64,000 nucleotides of DNA, from the NCBI GenBank assembly GCA_023251915.1, contig JAHEXW010000005.1, positions 1-64,000 on the forward strand. Reading direction: 5' to 3'. Under the pieces are notes generated by a model. The model searched no databases, was not told the DNA's origin, and saw nothing but the letters and a program-made list of their open reading frames with translations. Every line of letters begins with the position of its first letter. Positions within the stretch are counted from its first letter, which is position 1. Shown here piece after piece: positions 59,803-64,000 of the stretch. The translations under genes and the position numbers were made by a program. Origin of the DNA: Actinomycetes bacterium. Its GTDB lineage: Bacteria; Actinomycetota; JAHEXW01.

Positions 59803-61356
59803 TTAGGTGACTTTGAATTTCAGGATCTCATTTGTTGTCGGCTCGATGATATGCACCGAGCAGGCTAAGCACGGATCAAAGGAGCGGACTACCCGGACCA
59901 CGTTGGTCGGGTTCGTCGGATCCGGCACCGGAGCGCCGACAATCGCCTCTTCGACCGGTCCCCGAACGCCCTTATCGTAGCGCGGGCCAAAGTTCCAGCC
60001 GGACGCGTTGACGATCTGGTAGTTCGTGACCTTGCCCTTGTCTATCGATACCCAGTGGCCGTTGGCGCTGCGCGGAGCATCGGTGATACCCATGCCTTCA
60101 CGTGCGTCCATCGGCAGCGCTTTGTCGTCGCAGACTTCGCCGTTGATGTTCTTGGCCAGTTGATCCAGCCAAACGCGAATCTGTCCGATAAGCATCTTGG
60201 TCTCGTAGGCGCGGGCCGCGTGACGCGCGACCGCACTTGGCCAGACGCCGATCTTGCCGGCCAGCTCCATGAAGCCCGGATCCTGCTGCATCAACATACG
60301 TGCCAGCGGACCGCCTTCATGCGGCTTGCCGTCGTAACGCGGCGACTTAATGAACGAATACGCGCCGCCGGCTTTCTTCGGATCAGGATCCGTTTTACCG
60401 ACTGCCGGTTTCAAGCCGGACGCGCTCTTGTAGTAGCTGTACTTTACATCCTCGGTGATCTTCGACGGATCCATGTCCTTAATGTTCTTCAGATCCAGAT
60501 TCTCGATCGTGCCCGAGCGGAAGAAGCGGTTCTTGATGTCGCCGCTCTTCTTCTCGTCAAACGCGCCGTAACCAAGGAAGTTGCTGACACCGAGACCGAC
60601 CTTCAGGTCGTGAATCGGCTTCAACGGGCCGGTGCCCAGCGCCACAACGTCCGCCACGTACGTGTTCTCCAGCCAGTCGGCCAGCTGCTCGAAACGCCAG
60701 GTGAACTCGGCGATCCTCTCAACGGTCGGCCTGATGCCGACGCCGCCGACGACGACGTTCTGATAGAACGGCGCGCGGCCGCCCCACAGAGCGAGCATCT
60801 CGTGGCCCAGTTTCCGCATTTCCAGCGCTTGCAGGTAATGCGAAACGGCTGTGGTAACGACTTCGGGATCCTTGATGACAAACGCGTCGGGCTCATACCG
60901 CGGTGTCAAAGGATAGGTGTCGTTGGCCTTTACCAGGCTAACGATCTTGTCCTTGACCTTAAGAAGCGCCGGGTCGTTACCCGCGTAGCTGGCCACCGCC
61001 ATGATGTCGATGTAATCCAACGCCGCGAGGTGATAGAAGTGCAGCGGGTGATCCGCCAGCCAGTCCGAAGCGAAAATCAAGTTCCGGATGATCCGGCCGT
61101 TGTCCGGCACGGTAACGCCGAACGCGTCATCAACGGCAAATACGGAAGACATGCCGTGGATGGTGTTGCAGACACCGCAAACACGCTGCGTGATGCGGAT
61201 CGCATCGCGCGGGTCTTTACCTTGAATCAACTGCTCGAAGCCGCGATACATTGTGCCGCTGCTCCAAGCGTCTTTGACTACTCCGTTCTCCACCTCGACT
61301 TCGATTTTGAGGTGGCCCTCGATCCGTGTAACCGGATCAATTACTACTTTTGCCAT
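59803..61356 (-). CDS. [NiFe] hydrogenase large subunit (group 1-like)
   Basis: VIDPVTRIEGHLKIEVE, ITQRVCGVCNTIHGMSS (L1), SFDPCLACSVHII (L2). Confidence 0.96.
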   Translation of the reverse strand: MAKVVIDPVTRIEGHLKIEVEVENGVVKDAWSSGTMYRGFEQLIQGKDPRDAIRITQRVCGVCNTIHGMSSVFAVDDAFGVTVPDNGRIIRNLIFASDWLADHPLHFYHLAALDYIDIMAVASYAGNDPALLKVKDKIVSLVKANDTYPLTPRYEPDAFVIKDPEVVTTAVSHYLQALEMRKLGHEMLALWGGRAPFYQNVVVGGVGIRPTVERIAEFTWRFEQLADWLENTYVADVVALGTGPLKPIHDLKVGLGVSNFLGYGAFDEKKSGDIKNRFFRSGTIENLDLKNIKDMDPSKITEDVKYSYYKSASGLKPAVGKTDPDPKKAGGAYSFIKSPRYDGKPHEGGPLARMLMQQDPGFMELAGKIGVWPSAVARHAARAYETKMLIGQIRVWLDQLAKNINGEVCDDKALPMDAREGMGITDAPRSANGHWVSIDKGKVTNYQIVNASGWNFGPRYDKGVRGPVEEAIVGAPVPDPTNPTNVVRVVRSFDPCLACSVHIIEPTTNEILKFKVT

Positions 61357-62495
61357 TACTTGTCACCTCCCTTTCCGCCAACCCTGCCGGTGGCGAAGTT
61401 TCCAACGAGGTGAGCACCCAGGCCGATGGCCACAGCGACACCAAGGACCTTGGCGATGTTGTCGGCCGTAGTCTGGATTCCGAACAGATTAACCTCAGGT
61501 ACTTTCTCGTACAACGGCGCCAGACCGGCATAGAACTCCGGCTGAGTACAACCGATGCAAATACCGTGCGCGCCGATAGGCCAGCTCGTCCGGCTGTTCC
61601 AACGGCGGATCGGGCAGTCCGAATAGGTGATCGGACCCTTGCAGCCCTTTTTGACCAGGCAATAATTCTGCGTGGCCGTGCCGCCTTCCGCCGGCGCGAT
61701 AGCCGCGGGGTCTCCCCATGTTTCCAGGTACAGACCAGCTTCGAACGCGGCGCGCCGCTCGCAGTTGTCGTGAATCGTCTGACCGTAGAACATCTTCGGA
61801 CGACCGTAGTTGTCGACGTCCGGTGCTTTCTTGTTCATCAGATAATAAACGACCGTACCGATCAGCCAGTCGGGATTCGGCGGGCAACCGGGTACGTTGA
61901 CGACCGGCGTCGTGCCTTTGTAAGCGCCGCCCTTGGCCGTACCGTCAAACAACAGACCTTTGGCGCCCGTAACGGCTTGGTTCGCCCGCGGGATGCCGCC
62001 AAAGGCCGCACACGTGCCCATTGCGATTACGACAGCCGCACTATCCGCCGCCTCCGTAACCCATTTGTCGCACGTCATAGGCTTGCCGTTCTCCTCACCG
62101 AACGCGGCGAACAGACCATCTTCCTTGTCCGGCACGGCGCCTTCCCAGATGAGAACGTACTTACCTTTTTCGTTCTTGATGGTGTCCTTGATGACCTGAA
62201 TAGCCTGGTCACCCGAGGCCGCCATAATGTTCGGCTGGTACCGGAACGACAGGATGTCCAGCACGATCTCGGCGATTGACGGATGGTTCGAGTTCAACGC
62301 CGAAACGCTGCATCCGGTACAGTTCTGGCCCTGGAGCCACAATACCGGGGGTTTAGCGGCAGCGCCTTCGATGGCCTGCGCGATCTGTGGAACATAACTT
62401 TGCGATAATCCTAGGATGGTTGCGGTTGCTCCGCACACCTTCAGAAAATCGCGGCGACTAAGTCCTTTAAAGGATTCGCCCAACTTTCGTGACAC
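61356..62495 (-). CDS. [NiFe] hydrogenase small subunit with Tat signal
   Basis: SRRDFLKVCGATATILGLS Tat motif; VLWLQGQNCTGCSVSALN; PIRRWNSRTSWPIGAHGICIGC; C-terminal TM anchor. Confidence 0.95.
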   Translation of the reverse strand: MSRKLGESFKGLSRRDFLKVCGATATILGLSQSYVPQIAQAIEGAAAKPPVLWLQGQNCTGCSVSALNSNHPSIAEIVLDILSFRYQPNIMAASGDQAIQVIKDTIKNEKGKYVLIWEGAVPDKEDGLFAAFGEENGKPMTCDKWVTEAADSAAVVIAMGTCAAFGGIPRANQAVTGAKGLLFDGTAKGGAYKGTTPVVNVPGCPPNPDWLIGTVVYYLMNKKAPDVDNYGRPKMFYGQTIHDNCERRAAFEAGLYLETWGDPAAIAPAEGGTATQNYCLVKKGCKGPITYSDCPIRRWNSRTSWPIGAHGICIGCTQPEFYAGLAPLYEKVPEVNLFGIQTTADNIAKVLGVAVAIGLGAHLVGNFATGRVGGKGGDK

Positions 62496-62635
62496 CTCCT
62501 TAAGCTATAACGCTAGAAAGAGAAACTGGATAAGAGAACCTTCACCCCCTTTGCGAGCAGAATGTAACAGTAGTTACACTTAAAAGAATACACTGCACAT
62601 GATTACCAATAATCTAGATTTAATGGGCTTGGATG

Positions 62636-63358
62636 TCAAGCCGTTTCTTCGCGCGGCTTGGGCGCAACTAGGCCGGCCAAAATGCAGCTCAATATGTAGA
62701 ATGCCAGCATCGGAAGGGCCATCACCGCCATTGTAACAGGACTCCAGTCGGGCGTGATGATTGCCGAGATCAATAATATCAAGAGGATCGCGTAGCGCCA
62801 GCTGGACCTCAGTTTGGCGGGCGATAAGATGCCTAGACGCACCATGAGCAGGATGAATAAGGGCGTTTCAAAAGAGATGCCGAACCCGAGAAGAAACCAA
62901 CCGGCGTAGGTCACGTAGGCGCTGATGCTGACACTGGCTTTCATTAGGGCGCCCGCTTGTGCCAACAGCCAAGTCGTGCTCACAGGCATGATATAGCGGT
63001 AGCCGAAAACGACGCCGCCGGCAAACAGGATGATCATGGAAACGATAGTCGGGAAGATGATCTTCTTCTCTTTGGCTTTCATGCCGGGAGCCGCGAAGGC
63101 AAGAATCTCATACAGGATGACCGGTAATGCCAGCGACGCACCGGCAAAGAAGGCTACCTTAACCTTAACCATGAACGGTTCAAGCGGCGTCAGGTAGACA
63201 AACTGCATGTGGCCGGCCGGCACCATCATTATTCTCAGCAAAGGGATAGCGAAGTAGAGGCAGATACCAAAGGTAACAGCGAGGACGGACGCTGATATTA
63301 TGATGCGTTTCCGAAGCTCAGCGAGGTGGGCCAGAAACGCCATACGGCGGTCGACCAT
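62636..63358 (-). CDS. tatC: Sec-independent protein translocase TatC
   Basis: MAFLAHLAELRKRIIISASVLAVTFGICLYF; GISFETPLFILLMVRLGI. Confidence 0.95.
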   Translation of the reverse strand: MVDRRMAFLAHLAELRKRIIISASVLAVTFGICLYFAIPLLRIMMVPAGHMQFVYLTPLEPFMVKVKVAFFAGASLALPVILYEILAFAAPGMKAKEKKIIFPTIVSMIILFAGGVVFGYRYIMPVSTTWLLAQAGALMKASVSISAYVTYAGWFLLGFGISFETPLFILLMVRLGILSPAKLRSSWRYAILLILLISAIITPDWSPVTMAVMALPMLAFYILSCILAGLVAPKPREETA

Positions 63359-63362
63359 GTTC

Positions 63363-63593
63363 TTAGGCGTCGTCTTTAGACTTTTCTTTAGTCGTTTCGT
63401 CCGCCTTGTCGGCCTCTTTCTTGGCGTCGGTTTCCTCTTCGCTGGAGGCCTTTCTCAAAGCCTTCACGCCCTGCCCGATAGACTTCGCGAGCTGCGGCAG
63501 CTTAGAGGGACCGAATATGATCAACACGATGACCAAGATGATTACTAGTTCGGGAATACCCAGACCAAACACTATACCCACCTCCCGGGACAC
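63363..63593 (-). CDS. tatA: twin-arginine translocase TatA/TatE family subunit
   Basis: VFGLGIPELVIILVIVLIIFGPSKLPQLAKSIGQGVKALRKAS. Confidence 0.95.
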   Translation of the reverse strand: MSREVGIVFGLGIPELVIILVIVLIIFGPSKLPQLAKSIGQGVKALRKASSEEETDAKKEADKADETTKEKSKDDA

Positions 63594-63691
63594 CTTGCGT
63601 CCCTGACATTTAGCAATCGCTCGAATACAAAATACTCTAATGCACGGCGTAAAAGATTGTCAAATATGTTACATACTTTTCGCGGCCCTCT

Positions 63692-64000
63692 TTACTTCGC
63701 GGCCGCCAGCTCCTGCCGTACATTGTCGGCCTGCGCGCCTGTCGGCTGAAGAGTCAAGAACCGCTCCCAGGCGAATTTCATGTTCGGAACATCGTTCTTG
63801 CTCTTGTAGATGACGCCGAGGTTGAACCAGGCCATCGCGTGATCAGGTTTGGCGCCGGTCACCTTCTTGAAAATCTCCAGCGCTTTGTCGTTTTGATTCA
63901 AGGCGTTGTAGGCGACCCCCATATCGGTCATGACGTCGTAGTTTGTCGGATCCAAGGCCAGAACCTTCTGGTAAGCGGCGATGGCGTTCTGATATTTGCC
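63692..64000 (-). CDS. TPR repeat protein (partial, 5' end outside window)
   Basis: GKYQNAIAAYQKVLALDPTNYDVMTDMGVAYNALNQNDKALEIFKKV...AWFNLGVIYKSK. Confidence 0.85.
   Translation of the reverse strand, partial: GKYQNAIAAYQKVLALDPTNYDVMTDMGVAYNALNQNDKALEIFKKVTGAKPDHAMAWFNLGVIYKSKNDVPNMKFAWERFLTLQPTGAQADNVRQELAAAK

Noticed and set aside
60055-61413. 452-aa plus-strand ORF antisense to the hydrogenase large subunit
   Set aside because: Shadow ORF of a strongly supported conserved gene; low-complexity Arg/Val/Asp composition, no recognisable motif.
61350-62279. 309-aa plus-strand ORF antisense to the hydrogenase small subunit
   Set aside because: Shadow ORF in high-GC coding sequence.

Overview
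The window is a 64 kb bacterial chromosomal segment. Gene content and order (sigH-cysS-cysE-ispF-ispD-PIN/TRAM-carD-disA-radA-clpC, and panD/panC/folKPE/ftsH/hpt/tilS) suggest a deep-branching Actinobacteriota or Firmicutes-like anaerobe; this placement is inference. Most of it is ordinary minus-strand housekeeping. Accessory or redox features are: an ArsR/thioredoxin/UPF0718 permease locus; a 7-heme (CxxCH) lipoprotein; a cluster of two tandem 'quinate 5-dehydrogenase-like' paralogs with a cyanobacterial acyl-ACP-reductase-like protein; a 1628-aa multicopper oxidase with propeller repeats; a cupredoxin lipoprotein; a DtxR-FeoB iron locus; and a group-1-like [NiFe] hydrogenase operon next to tatA/tatC. 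Four tRNAs are visible: Gln-CUG, Glu-CUC, fMet and Thr-CGU. The most unusual signal is a pair of homologous ~165-nt structured elements, one directly downstream of tRNA-Gln and one downstream of tRNA-Glu, on either side of gltX. Each starts with an antisense copy of its tRNA's T-arm, contains hairpins with compensatory changes between the two copies and conserved loops, and ends in a re-created tRNA 3' end with CCA followed by a terminator. I also see a dispersed palindromic repeat (the 'HCEERSDEA' type) that has entered the reading frames of folK and the PSP1-family gene in the same frame. All calls are from reading the sequence and the supplied ORF track; no database search was run.
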